In this document: positions 14,865 through 22,175 of the stretch, in pieces | How positions within the stretch are numbered: the first letter of the stretch is position 1 | Layout: each line of letters opens with the position of its first letter | Assembly (NCBI GenBank): GCA_035547055.1 | Contig: DASZVN010000077.1 | Coordinates: 1-23,710 of the forward strand | Direction of reading: 5' to 3' | Length of the DNA stretch: 23,710 nucleotides | Source: DASZVN01 sp035547055 | GTDB lineage: Bacteria > Pseudomonadota > Alphaproteobacteria > Rhizobiales > Methylopilaceae | Program-made: the position numbers and the translations under genes | The notes under the pieces: generated by a model | Database searches by the model: none | Told to the model about the DNA's origin: nothing | The model's input: the letters and a program-made list of their open reading frames with translations, nothing else

Positions 14865-16205
14865 TCACTCCCCGGCCAGGAACCGCTCCAGCCAGTGGAT
14901 GTCGTAGGCGCCGTTGGCGATGGCGGGGTTGCGGACCAGCGTGCGGAACAGCGGCAGCGTGGTCTCGATGCCGTCGACCACGAACTCGTCGAGCGAGCGG
15001 CGAAGCCGCATCAGGCATTCGGTGCGGCTGGCACCGTGGACGATCAGCTTGCCGACCAGGCTGTCGTAGAACGGTGGGATCGAATAGCCCTGGTACGCTG
15101 CCGAATCGACCCGCACCCCGAGGCCGCCCGGAACGTGCCATTGCGTGATCCGGCCGGGAGAGGGGCGGAAGGTCGTCGGGTTCTCGGCGTTGACGCGGCA
15201 CTCGATGGCGTGGCCGCGGAACTGCACGTCCTTCTGACGGAACGACAGCCCGGCGCCTCCCGCGATGCGGATCTGCTCGTTCACGAGGTCGATGCCGGTG
15301 ACCGCCTCCGTCACCGGGTGCTCGACCTGGATGCGGGTGTTCATCTCGATGAAGTAGAAGCGCCCGTTCTCGTAGAGGAACTCGATCGTGCCGACGCCGA
15401 GATAGCCGAGCTGGGCCATCGCGCGGGCGACCACGCCGCCGATCTCCTCGCGCTCCTCGACGTTGAGCGCCGGCGAGCCGGCTTCCTCCCAGACCTTCTG
15501 GTGGCGGCGCTGCAGCGAGCAGTCGCGCTCGCCGAGATGGACGGCGTTGCCGCGGCCGTCGCCGATCACCTGGATCTCGATGTGGCGGGGCCGCTCCAGG
15601 TATTTTTCGAGATAGACGGAGTCGTCGCCGAAGGCGGCCTTGGCCTCGGCGCGCGCGGTCTGGATCGCCTGGCCGAGCTCGCCCTCGTCGCGGGCGACCT
15701 TCATGCCGCGGCCGCCGCCGCCGGCTGCGGCCTTCACCAGCACCGGATAGCCGATCTCCCTGGCGACGCGGCGTCCCTCGGCCTCGTTGGCGACGCCGCC
15801 TTCGGAGCCCGGCACCACCGGAATGCCGAGCTTCACCGCGGTCCGCTTGGCGGCGATCTTGTCGCCCATGGTGCGGATGTGCTCGGCCTTGGGGCCGATG
15901 AAGGTGATGCCGTGCTCGGTCAGGACGTCGGCGAAGCTCGCGTTCTCCGACAGGAAGCCGTAGCCGGGATGCACCGCCTCCGCGCCGGTGATCTCGCAGG
16001 CGGCGAGGATCTGCGGCATCGCGAGGTAGCTTTCCCGCGCCGGCGGCGGCCCGATGCAGACGCTCTCGTCGGCGAGCTTGACGTGCATCGCCTCGGCGTC
16101 GGCGGTCGAATGCACCGCGACGGTCGCGATGCCGAGCTCCTTGCAGGCACGCAGCACCCGCAGCGCGATCTCGCCGCGGTTCGCGATCAGGACCTTGTCG
16201 AACAT
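14865..16205 (-). CDS. accC: Acetyl-CoA carboxylase, biotin carboxylase subunit
   Basis: A 446-residue ATP-grasp enzyme that carboxylates the biotin on AccB, the first half-reaction of malonyl-CoA formation for fatty acid synthesis. It begins MFDKVLIANRGEIALRVLRAC. HPGYGFLSENASFA is near residue 79, the glycine loop KAAAGGGGRGMKV at 158-170, and RDCSLQRRHQKVWEEAGSP follows. The EMNTRIQVEHPVTE catalytic stretch and the RVNAEN and FYDSLVGKLI segments are present. Length is standard (E. coli 449). The ATG lies 14 bp after the accB stop. The in-frame extension upstream is shadow of accB. It is last of the visible aroQ-accB-accC operon and converges on the exoR-like gene. Confidence 0.98.
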   Translation of the reverse strand: MFDKVLIANRGEIALRVLRACKELGIATVAVHSTADAEAMHVKLADESVCIGPPPARESYLAMPQILAACEITGAEAVHPGYGFLSENASFADVLTEHGITFIGPKAEHIRTMGDKIAAKRTAVKLGIPVVPGSEGGVANEAEGRRVAREIGYPVLVKAAAGGGGRGMKVARDEGELGQAIQTARAEAKAAFGDDSVYLEKYLERPRHIEIQVIGDGRGNAVHLGERDCSLQRRHQKVWEEAGSPALNVEEREEIGGVVARAMAQLGYLGVGTIEFLYENGRFYFIEMNTRIQVEHPVTEAVTGIDLVNEQIRIAGGAGLSFRQKDVQFRGHAIECRVNAENPTTFRPSPGRITQWHVPGGLGVRVDSAAYQGYSIPPFYDSLVGKLIVHGASRTECLMRLRRSLDEFVVDGIETTLPLFRTLVRNPAIANGAYDIHWLERFLAGE

Positions 16206-16219
16206 CGTGCCGGCCGCGC

Positions 16220-16678
16220 TCAGTCGATCACGAGCAGCGGCTCGCCATATTCGACCGGCTGCCCGTCCTCGACCATGACCTCGCGCACGGTGCCGCCCTT
16301 CGGCGCCGGGATGGCGTTCATCGTCTTCATCGCCTCGACGATCAGGACCGTCTGGCCCTGCCGCACCTGGCTGCCGACCTCGACGAACGGCTTGGCGCCG
16401 GGCTCGGGCGCGAGATAGGCGGTGCCGACCATCGGCGACAGCACGGCGCCCGGATGCTTGGCGGCGTCGGCCGGCGCGGCGGGCGACGCGGCCTGGGTCA
16501 CGGGAGCCGCGAGCGGCGCGGCCGCGACCTGCACCGCGGCCGGCGCCGGGGCGAGATTGCGGGCGACGCGGATGCGCAGGTCGTCCTGCTCGATCTCGAT
16601 CTCCGACAGGTCGGTCTCGCGGAGCAGCGAGGCCAGCTCGCGGATGAGGTCGTGGTCGAACGGGCGGTCCTTCGCCAT
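16220..16678 (-). CDS. accB: Acetyl-CoA carboxylase, biotin carboxyl carrier protein
   Basis: A 152-residue biotin carrier. The N-terminal helical region (LIRELASLLRETDLSEIEIE) is followed by an Ala/Pro-rich flexible linker (about 42-75) and a biotinyl domain. The biotinyl lysine is K118 in VEAMKTMN, preceded by the SPMVGTAY and VEVGSQVRQGQ thumb region. The Shine-Dalgarno AGGAG overlaps the aroQ stop (TAGGAG), which ties its translation to aroQ. It acts with AccC immediately downstream; the carboxyltransferase subunits accA/accD are not in the window. Confidence 0.98.
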   Translation of the reverse strand: MAKDRPFDHDLIRELASLLRETDLSEIEIEQDDLRIRVARNLAPAPAAVQVAAAPLAAPVTQAASPAAPADAAKHPGAVLSPMVGTAYLAPEPGAKPFVEVGSQVRQGQTVLIVEAMKTMNAIPAPKGGTVREVMVEDGQPVEYGEPLLVID

Positions 16679-16692
16679 TCCGGTCTGTTCTC

Positions 16693-17148
16693 CTAAGTCT
16701 TGGCGCCGGCGCCGACCAGCCGCGCCAGGCCGTCGAGCGCCAGCTCATAGCCCTGCGCACCGAAGCCGATCACGATGCCGCGTGCCACCGGCGATATATA
16801 GGAACGGTGGCGGAATTCCTCCCGGGCGTGAACGTTCGAGAGGTGCACCTCGATGCACGGCACCGTCACCGCCTTCAGCACGTCGTGGAGCGCGATCGAC
16901 GAGTGGCCATAGGCGCCGGGATTCAGGATGATGCCGGCGGCGGCGCTCCGCCCGGCCTCCTGCACCCAGTCGACCAGGACGCCCTCGTGGTTCGATTGGC
17001 GCATGTCGATGGCGAGGCCGAGCGGGGTTGCCCGCGCCGTCAGCCGCGCCTCGATGTCGGCGAGGGTGTCGCGGCCATAGACCTCGGGCTCGCGCGTGCC
17101 GAGCATGTTCAAGGTCGGGCCGTTCAGGACGAAGACGGTCGCGGGCAT
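16693..17148 (-). CDS. aroQ: 3-dehydroquinate dehydratase, type II
   Basis: A 151-residue dodecameric-type dehydroquinase catalysing the third step of the shikimate pathway. It starts with the FVLNGPTLNMLGTREPEVYG motif carrying Arg19 and the catalytic Tyr24. QSNHEGVLVDWVQ and NPGAYGHSSIALHD follow. The catalytic His is H102 in EVHLSNVHAREEFRHRSY. It heads the visible aroQ-accB-accC cluster, with 14 bp to accB. Its upstream gap contains a TATAAC-like element on the minus strand (plus coordinates 17173-17178) with a TTGACT (17191-17196) only 12 bp further up, too close for a standard promoter. Upstream on the other strand lies vapB. Confidence 0.98.
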   Translation of the reverse strand: MPATVFVLNGPTLNMLGTREPEVYGRDTLADIEARLTARATPLGLAIDMRQSNHEGVLVDWVQEAGRSAAAGIILNPGAYGHSSIALHDVLKAVTVPCIEVHLSNVHAREEFRHRSYISPVARGIVIGFGAQGYELALDGLARLVGAGAKT

Positions 17149-17228
17149 CGGCGCTCAGATTCGGTCGCGGCCGTTATAGGGGGGCACCCGAGTCAAGGGA
17201 AGCGGTGGCGCCGATCGCCGGCGCCAAG

Positions 17229-17271
17229 TTGCCGCTGACGTATGGCAGGTATATATATAGAGAGTATCTAC
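17229..17271 (+). promoter_or_regulatory. Candidate vapBC promoter with overlapping inverted repeat
   Basis: TTGCCG (17229-17234), a 17-bp spacer, and TATATA (17252-17257) form a good promoter-like pair. An imperfect inverted repeat, GTATATAT (17249-17256) and GTATCTAC (17264-17271), matching at 6 of 8 positions, overlaps the -10. This is the arrangement expected for VapBC autorepression. The AT-rich island contrasts with the surrounding DNA. Confidence 0.5.
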
Positions 17272-17287
17272 AAGAGGCGCCTAAGCG

Positions 17288-17548
17288 ATGAAACGCGTAG
17301 CGACGGCGAAGCTCTTCAAGCACGGCGGCAGCCAAGCTGTCCGCCTGCCGTTGGAATTTCGCCTGCCGGGAACCGAGGTGCGTGTTCGCCGCCTCGGCCG
17401 CGGCGTGCTGCTGGAGCCATTGGAACAGACAAAGGATGACTTGGACGCGATCTTTGCCGAGCTCGAGCGCTATCGTGACGTGCCCTTCATGGAAGAGGGG
17501 CGGGAGCAGCCCCCCATGCCTCCCGGCGACGAAATTTCCTTCGATTGA
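17288..17548 (+). CDS. vapB: VapB-type antitoxin (AbrB/SpoVT-like)
   Basis: An 86-residue antitoxin with an N-terminal swapped-hairpin DNA-binding domain (TAKLFKHGGSQAVRLPLEFR, then GTEVRVRRLGRGVLLEPL). A C-terminal acidic tail (DDLDAIFAELERYRD onward) would mask the toxin. It is expected to neutralise VapC and, with it, repress its own promoter through the AT-rich inverted repeat just upstream. An AGAGG lies about 10 bases before the ATG. The stop overlaps the vapC start (TGATG). Its third codon positions are less G/C-biased than its neighbours', suggesting transfer. Confidence 0.93.
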   Translation: MKRVATAKLFKHGGSQAVRLPLEFRLPGTEVRVRRLGRGVLLEPLEQTKDDLDAIFAELERYRDVPFMEEGREQPPMPPGDEISFD

Positions 17549-17955
17549 TGATCTGTCTCGACACGAACGTCGTAGTCGCCTACCTCCGCAGGCAGGATCG
17601 CGGGCTTGTCGAACACTTTCAAAGCGAAATCCGGCGCGAGCCGTTTGCCGTCCCCTCCATTGTTCTATTCGAACTCCGTTTCGGGATCGCCAAGAGCAGT
17701 CGGAAAGACGAAAATACAGCCAGGCTTGGCGTGTTCCTCCAACTGCCGCTCGTCGTTCTTCCTTTCGGTGCGGCCGATGCCGAGGAGGCAGGTGAAGTGC
17801 GTGCGGCGCTGGAGCGCGCGGGCGCCCCGATCGGCCCCTACGACGTCCTGATTGCTGCCCAGGCCCGCCGCCTCGACGCCGTCCTCGTCACGGCGAACGG
17901 CCGCGAATTCTCGCGGGTCCCGCGGTTGAAGATCGAGGACTGGTCGGCCCTGTAG
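17548..17955 (+). CDS. vapC: VapC-type PIN-domain toxin
   Basis: A 135-residue PIN-domain ribonuclease, the toxin of the pair; VapC proteins typically cut initiator tRNA or rRNA. The acidic active-site residues are visible: D5 in ICLDTNVVV, E42 in LFELRFGIA and D99 in GPYDVLIAAQA. The VTANGREFSRVP motif (N117) follows. ATG 17548 is chosen because it overlaps the vapB stop as TGATG; a TTG one codon earlier is possible. It ends only 6 bp before the stop of the convergent DsbA-like gene, leaving no room for a terminator. All catalytic residues are intact, so it looks functional. Confidence 0.94.
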   Translation: MICLDTNVVVAYLRRQDRGLVEHFQSEIRREPFAVPSIVLFELRFGIAKSSRKDENTARLGVFLQLPLVVLPFGAADAEEAGEVRAALERAGAPIGPYDVLIAAQARRLDAVLVTANGREFSRVPRLKIEDWSAL

Positions 17956-17961
17956 TCGTGC

Positions 17962-18735
17962 CTACGAGCACACCGCCTTGCCGCAGGCGCGCATGTTCGC
18001 GACCGCGGTCTTGAGCGCGTCGAGGCCGACCGCGCCGGGCATGACGGTGTTCCCGACGATGTAGGTCGGGGTGCCGTCGATCGAGAGCTCGCTCGCGAGC
18101 TTCATGGTGTTGTCGATCGGCGTCTGGGTGACGGGCGTCGCGAGGTCGGCGGCGATCCGGGCCTTGCTGATGCCGAGCTTCTCCGCGACCTTGAGCGCGG
18201 CGTCGCCGTCGACCGGCTGGCCCGAGCCGAGAAGCTCGCGGTGGAAGGCGAGGTACTTGCCGGGGGCCTCGTGGACCACGGCGAGCGCCACCTTGGCGGC
18301 CTCGCGGGAGCCCGGCGTCAGCACCGGGAACTCCTTCAGCACGAAACGCAGGTTGGGGTCGCTCTTGAGGAGCGCATTGGTGTCGTCGAGGGCGTGGCGG
18401 CAATAGGGGCAGTTGTAGTCGAAGAACTCGACGACGGTGACGTCGCCCTTGGGGTTGCCGACCACCGCATCGCCAGGGCCGTGGAAGATGGCGTAGCGCT
18501 CGTCGGCAAACACCTTGGCGCGCCGGGTCTGCGCCTCCGCCTGGTCCTTGGCCTGGAGCGCGTCGGACATCTCGCGCAGGATCTGCGGGTTCTGCACGAG
18601 ATAGTCGTGCACGATCTTCTCGATCTCGGGCTTGGTCAGCGGCCTGGCGTCTTCGGCCGCGGCCGGAAGCGCCGCCACGGCGAAGGTGAGCCCGGTCGCG
18701 GCGAGGGCGAGCACGGCGCGGCGCAGCAGGGACAT
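17962..18735 (-). CDS. DsbA/ScsC-like periplasmic thiol oxidoreductase
   Basis: A 257-residue secreted thioredoxin-fold protein. The signal peptide (MSLLRRAVLALAATG...) ends in ALPAAA before E28. A helical N-terminal segment (LTKPEIEKIVHDYLVQNPQ, ILREMSDALQ) resembles the ScsC N-terminal domain. The redox motif is CPYC at 109-112 in VEFFDYNCPYCRHAL, and the cis-Pro loop is DGTPTYIVG. Two more cysteines (C251, C256) lie at the very C-terminus. It probably oxidises or isomerises disulfides in periplasmic proteins. ATG 18735 is chosen for the signal peptide and the GAGAGGA 8 bases upstream. A GTG at 18765 would overlap the upstream stop as GTGA. It follows the M48 gene in the same direction. Confidence 0.92.
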   Translation of the reverse strand: MSLLRRAVLALAATGLTFAVAALPAAAEDARPLTKPEIEKIVHDYLVQNPQILREMSDALQAKDQAEAQTRRAKVFADERYAIFHGPGDAVVGNPKGDVTVVEFFDYNCPYCRHALDDTNALLKSDPNLRFVLKEFPVLTPGSREAAKVALAVVHEAPGKYLAFHRELLGSGQPVDGDAALKVAEKLGISKARIAADLATPVTQTPIDNTMKLASELSIDGTPTYIVGNTVMPGAVGLDALKTAVANMRACGKAVCS

Positions 18736-18761
18736 GGCGAATCCTCTCACTGTCTCGGCGG

Positions 18762-20189
18762 TCACTGGGTCTTGGGGACGACGTAGTCGGCGATGTCGCC
18801 GGCGCGGAGCCAGCCCGGCGAGCCGCGTGGATAGCCTTTCTGCGCGCGGGTCGCGAGCTGCTTCGCGAGCGGATAGTGGCCCTCCTCGAACTCGGCCTGG
18901 GCCGAGGCGAGGTCGGCGTCGGGCAGCCGGCCGTCGCGGCCGAGCGCGATCGCAAGCTCGCGAAAGGCATCGACGTCGTGCGGTTCGCGGGCGACGGCGG
19001 CCTTGAGCTCGCGGATCGCCTGGTCGTTCAGCTTGCGATCGCGGGTGCCGATCAGCGCCGTGCCGTAGAGCACGCGGATCAGCGCGGCTCCCGGCTTCAG
19101 CGCCAGCGCCTTGGCGAGCGGCGCCAGCGCCTGGCGCGCCCGCCCGGCCTCGAGCAGCGCCTGGCCCTTCAGCTCCCAGAAATAGGGGTTGCCGGGCTCG
19201 CGCTGGATCAGGGCGTCGATCTCGCGCTGGGCCGCGTCGACCGCGCCGAAGCGATAGGCCGCGATGGCGCGGGCATAGCGCGCCGGCAGGCTGTCGTCGC
19301 CCGGCGGATAGCGGCGCAGCGTCGTCCCCTGGTCGTGGAGGAAGGCGAAGGCCTTGGCCTGCGCCATGCGGTGGCGCGCGACGAGCGCCGGCGGGTCGGT
19401 GCGGTCGAAGTAGGGGCTCGCTTTGGCCAGCCGTTCGAGCAGGGCGAGCCGCTCCTGCGGCATCGGATGGTCAAGCAGATAGGGATTGCCGAGCCCGCCG
19501 CCGAACATCGCCTGGCTGTCGAGGCGGCGGAACGCGTCGAGCATGCCCTTGGCCGACTGGCCGGTCATGGTGAGGTACTTCACGCCGGCATTGTCGGCCG
19601 CCTGCTCCTGGCCGCGGCGATAGGCGAGAAGGTCGCGCGCGACGAGGGACGGGCCGCCGATCAGCGCCGCCGGCGCGGCCGACATCAGGCCCTGGCCGGC
19701 CGACCCGCCGGCCGCGGCGCCGCCGGCGACCGCGGCGAGGCCGACCAGCATGGCAATGATCGCGCGGGTCGAGGCCTCGTGCATCTTCTGGCGCAACGCG
19801 GCGATATGGCCGTCGGCGATGTGCCCGGTCTCGTGGGCGAGCACGCCGATCAGTTCGTTCGGGGTCCTGCTGTCGATCAGGGTGCCGAGGTCGACGAAGA
19901 TGCGATGGTCGTCGGCGGCGAAGGCGTTGAAGTCGAGGTCGGCGATCAGGACGATGTCGATGGCGCGGGGATTGAGCCCCGCGGCTTGGAACAGCGGCGT
20001 CGCGTAGTCGCGCAGCAGATCCTCGATCTCGGTGTCGCGGACGGGCGTGAGCTTGCTCTGGCCGGCATCCTGCGCCACGGCCGGCCACGGCAGCGTCGCG
20101 GCGATGATCGCGAGGGCCAGCCCCAGGCTCGCCGCCCGGCGCGCCCAGGCCGACGCCACGGAAACGAGGCGATTCGCGAACCAGCCCAT
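18762..20189 (-). CDS. Periplasmic M48 metalloprotease with TPR domain (BepA-like)
   Basis: A 475-residue secreted zinc protease. The signal peptide ends LPWPAVA before Q40. The zinc site is HETGH at 119-123 (LAHETGHIADGH), with the third ligand E195 in RRGQEQAADNAG. An Ala/Gly-rich hydrophobic segment (about 143-180) lies between them. The C-terminal half (about 290-475) is TPR-like (AIAAYRFGAVDAAQREIDAL, NPYFWELKGQALLEAGRARQAL). This is the layout of BepA/YfgC, which degrades or assists outer-membrane proteins such as the LPS transporter LptD. It lies 26 bp upstream of the DsbA-like gene, which fits a shared role in envelope protein folding. Confidence 0.93.
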   Translation of the reverse strand: MGWFANRLVSVASAWARRAASLGLALAIIAATLPWPAVAQDAGQSKLTPVRDTEIEDLLRDYATPLFQAAGLNPRAIDIVLIADLDFNAFAADDHRIFVDLGTLIDSRTPNELIGVLAHETGHIADGHIAALRQKMHEASTRAIIAMLVGLAAVAGGAAAGGSAGQGLMSAAPAALIGGPSLVARDLLAYRRGQEQAADNAGVKYLTMTGQSAKGMLDAFRRLDSQAMFGGGLGNPYLLDHPMPQERLALLERLAKASPYFDRTDPPALVARHRMAQAKAFAFLHDQGTTLRRYPPGDDSLPARYARAIAAYRFGAVDAAQREIDALIQREPGNPYFWELKGQALLEAGRARQALAPLAKALALKPGAALIRVLYGTALIGTRDRKLNDQAIRELKAAVAREPHDVDAFRELAIALGRDGRLPDADLASAQAEFEEGHYPLAKQLATRAQKGYPRGSPGWLRAGDIADYVVPKTQ

Positions 20190-20268
20190 GGAGCGGAGCG
20201 GATGGCGGACAACCGTGGCGCAAACGCGGCGACGGCCTCACCTTGGCGTGAGCCGCCGCCGGAACGAA

Positions 20269-20300
20269 AGCGCCCGCCGCGGCGGTGCCGGGCGGGCGCT
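20269..20300 (-). terminator. Rho-independent-like terminator of the cold-shock gene
   Basis: On the minus strand AGCGCCCGCC (20300-20291) pairs perfectly with GGCGGGCGCT (20278-20269) around a 12-nt loop. It is followed by a moderately T-rich TTCGTTCC. The plus-strand side carries TTTT after the stem, so it may work both ways. It lies about 75 bp past the csp stop. Confidence 0.6.
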
Positions 20301-20308
20301 GGATTTTC

Positions 20309-20369
20309 GTAGGGTGGGCAAGCGTCGCCTGTCCGTCCGTGGGCATCGGCAAGCCGACGCCCACCCTGC
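20309..20369. repeat. Dispersed palindromic repeat, family C, copy 2
   Basis: A 61-bp element bounded by GTAGGGTGGGCAAGC and GCCCACCCTGC. It has the inner hairpin (GTGGGCATCGGC, AA loop, GCCGACGCCCAC, one mismatch) at its right end. Compared with copy 1 (14776-14838) it is inverted. It ends 4 bp from the csp stop, so it would be in the csp 3' untranslated region. Confidence 0.8.
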
Positions 20370-20373
20370 CAAG

Positions 20374-20577
20374 TCACTCGGCGCGGAGGTTCACCGCCTT
20401 GGTCTTGCCGCGGTCGCTGGCGATGTCGAAGGACACCTTCTGCCCCTCGTTCAGGCCGCGCAGGCCCGCCGCCTCGACCGCGGTGATGTGGACGAACACG
20501 TCCTTGCCGCCATCGCTCGGCTGAATGAAGCCGTAGCCTTTTTGCGTGTTGAAGAACTTCACGGTTCCGGTCGCCAT
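20374..20577 (-). CDS. Cold-shock domain protein (CspA family)
   Basis: A 67-residue single cold-shock domain. RNP1 is KGYGFIQ and RNP2 is VFVHITAVE, preceded by MATGTVKFFNTQ. Such proteins bind single-stranded RNA or DNA and act as RNA chaperones, often induced by cold or in stationary phase. ATG 20577 has a strong AAGGAG about 8 bases upstream; the in-frame extension to 20673 is untranslated leader. The 290-bp gap to serC leaves room for a long leader, but I could not identify a convincing cold-shock box. Many alphaproteobacteria carry several csp genes, so no specific symbol is given. Confidence 0.97.
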   Translation of the reverse strand: MATGTVKFFNTQKGYGFIQPSDGGKDVFVHITAVEAAGLRGLNEGQKVSFDIASDRGKTKAVNLRAE

Positions 20578-20742
20578 CTCGGCACTCCTTCGTCGTACCC
20601 CGGAGAAACGCCGGACGACCACCGCCCGGCGCGACAATCGATCTTTCGGGACGGCTGAAGCAGGCCCGCGCAACAGCGCGACAGTTCAAGGCGGCCAAAA
20701 ACGTCCGATTGCAGCATAATGAAGCGCAGAAGCCACAGCAGT

Positions 20743-20813
20743 CGTCAAGTGCACGCAAAGGTAAAGCATGACGCGCAGGTAAACTTGACGACGGGCCTCG
20801 CCGCGCGTAACCC
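20743..20813. promoter_or_regulatory. Divergent csp/serC promoter region with mirrored -35 elements
   Basis: CGTCAAGT (20743-20750) and ACTTGACG (20783-20790) form an exact 8-bp inverted repeat 32 bp apart, giving outward-facing TTGACG -35 elements. On the plus strand a 17-bp spacer leads to TAACCC (20808-20813), a plausible serC -10. On the minus strand the -10 is poorer (CTTCAT at 18 bp). Both genes start at suitable distances. Confidence 0.4.
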
Positions 20814-20867
20814 CGTCCGTGGGACACCCCTCCCCACCGAGGGGCGACTATCTGGAAGGGTAGCGAT

Positions 20868-22040
20868 ATGGCGACGGCTTCGCCCGGCGTTCGGCCGGTC
20901 AATCCGAACTTTTCTTCCGGCCCCTGCGCAAAGCGCCCCGGCTGGTCCCTCGAAAAGCTGAAGGACGCGGCGCTCGGCCGCTCCCACCGCGCCAAGCTCG
21001 GCAAGGCCAAGCTGAAGCGCGCGATCGACCTCACCCGCGAGGTGCTCGGCGTCCCCGCCGACTACCGCATCGGCATCGTCCCGGCGTCGGATACCGGCGC
21101 GGTCGAGATGGCGCTGTGGTCGCTGCTCGGCCCGCGGCCGGTCGACATGCTGGCGTGGGAGAGCTTCGGCGAGGGGTGGGTCACCGACGTCGCCAAGCAG
21201 CTCAAATTGAAGGATGCGCGGGTGCTGAAGGCGCCCTATGGTGCGCTCCCCGACCTCACCCAGATCGATCCCGCCCACGACGTGGTCTTCACCTGGAACG
21301 GCACCACCTCGGGCGTCCGCGTTCCGAACGCCGACTGGATCGCCGCCGACCGGGCGGGCCTCACCATCTGCGACGCCACCTCGGCGGCGTTCGCCCAGCG
21401 GCTCGACTGGCCGAAGCTCGATGTGGTCACCTTCTCCTGGCAGAAGGTGTTGGGCGGCGAGGCCGCGCACGGCATGCTGATCCTGTCGCCCCGCGCGGTC
21501 GAGCGGCTGGAGACGTACACTCCGCCGTGGCCGCTGCCGAAGATCTTCCGCATGACCAAGGGCGGCAAGATCGTCGAGGGTATCTTCCAGGGCGAGACCA
21601 TCAACACGCCCTCGATGCTGTGCGTCGAGGACTATCTCGACGCGCTGGAGTGGGCTGAGGCCATCGGCGGCCTCGGCGAGCTCTGCGCCCGCGCCGACCG
21701 CAACCTCGCGGTCATCGACGACTGGGTGAAACAGACGCCCTGGGTCGATTTTCTGCCCGCCGATCCGGCGACCCGGTCGAACACCTCGGTCTGCCTGTCG
21801 ATCGTCGATCCGGGGGTCGTAGCGCGCTCGGCCGACGAGCAGGCGGCGGTCGCCAAGAAGATTGCCTCGCTGCTCGAGGCCGAGGGCATCGCCAACGACA
21901 TCGGCGCCTATCGCGACGCGCCGCCCGGCCTGCGCATCTGGTGCGGCTCGACGGTCGAGGCGACCGACGTCGCCGCGCTGGTGCCCTGGCTCGACTGGGC
22001 CTTCCACCAGATCCGCGAAGGCCTCAGCAAGGCTGCCTGA
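20868..22040 (+). CDS. serC: Phosphoserine aminotransferase
   Basis: A 390-residue PLP enzyme converting 3-phosphohydroxypyruvate and glutamate to phosphoserine, the second step of serine synthesis; it can also serve pyridoxal phosphate synthesis. It belongs to the longer, non-E. coli-like SerC group. The start region is RPVNPNFSSGPCAKRPGWS. IVPASDTGAVEMALWSLLG and FTWNGTTSGVRVPN follow, D169 is in TICDATSAAF, and the Schiff-base lysine K193 is in FSWQKVLGGE. GGAAGGG lies 8 bases before the ATG. It is followed by serA, with a palindromic repeat in the 135-bp gap. Confidence 0.97.
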   Translation: MATASPGVRPVNPNFSSGPCAKRPGWSLEKLKDAALGRSHRAKLGKAKLKRAIDLTREVLGVPADYRIGIVPASDTGAVEMALWSLLGPRPVDMLAWESFGEGWVTDVAKQLKLKDARVLKAPYGALPDLTQIDPAHDVVFTWNGTTSGVRVPNADWIAADRAGLTICDATSAAFAQRLDWPKLDVVTFSWQKVLGGEAAHGMLILSPRAVERLETYTPPWPLPKIFRMTKGGKIVEGIFQGETINTPSMLCVEDYLDALEWAEAIGGLGELCARADRNLAVIDDWVKQTPWVDFLPADPATRSNTSVCLSIVDPGVVARSADEQAAVAKKIASLLEAEGIANDIGAYRDAPPGLRIWCGSTVEATDVAALVPWLDWAFHQIREGLSKAA

Positions 22041-22050
22041 CCGCCTCCTT

Positions 22051-22143
22051 CGTCATTGCGAGCGAAGCGAAGCAATCCAGGAGCCGCAGGCGCTGACGTT
22101 TGTCGCCCTGGATTGCTTCGTCGCTTCGCTCCTCGCAATGACG
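22051..22143. repeat. Dispersed palindromic repeat, family A, copy 2
   Basis: A 93-bp palindrome (CGTCATTGCGAGCGAAGC to GCTCCTCGCAATGACG) between serC and serA, starting 10 bp after the serC stop and ending 32 bp before the serA ATG. In this copy the longer arm is on the right, the reverse of copy 1 (5760-5851). The loop element GCCGCAGGCGC keeps the same orientation. If serC and serA are cotranscribed, the hairpin lies in the message. Confidence 0.85.
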
Positions 22144-22175
22144 GCCACTCCCTCTTCTCTTCGGACATCACTCCC

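Noticed and set aside
17173..17196. TTGACT and TATAAC on the minus strand as a standard aroQ promoter.
   Set aside because: The spacer is only 12 bp, too short for a sigma-70 promoter; TATAAC may still be a -10 with a different -35.
20578..20742. Csp leader considered as a cold-shock RNA thermometer.
   Set aside because: No clear cold box or stable alternative hairpins could be identified by eye.
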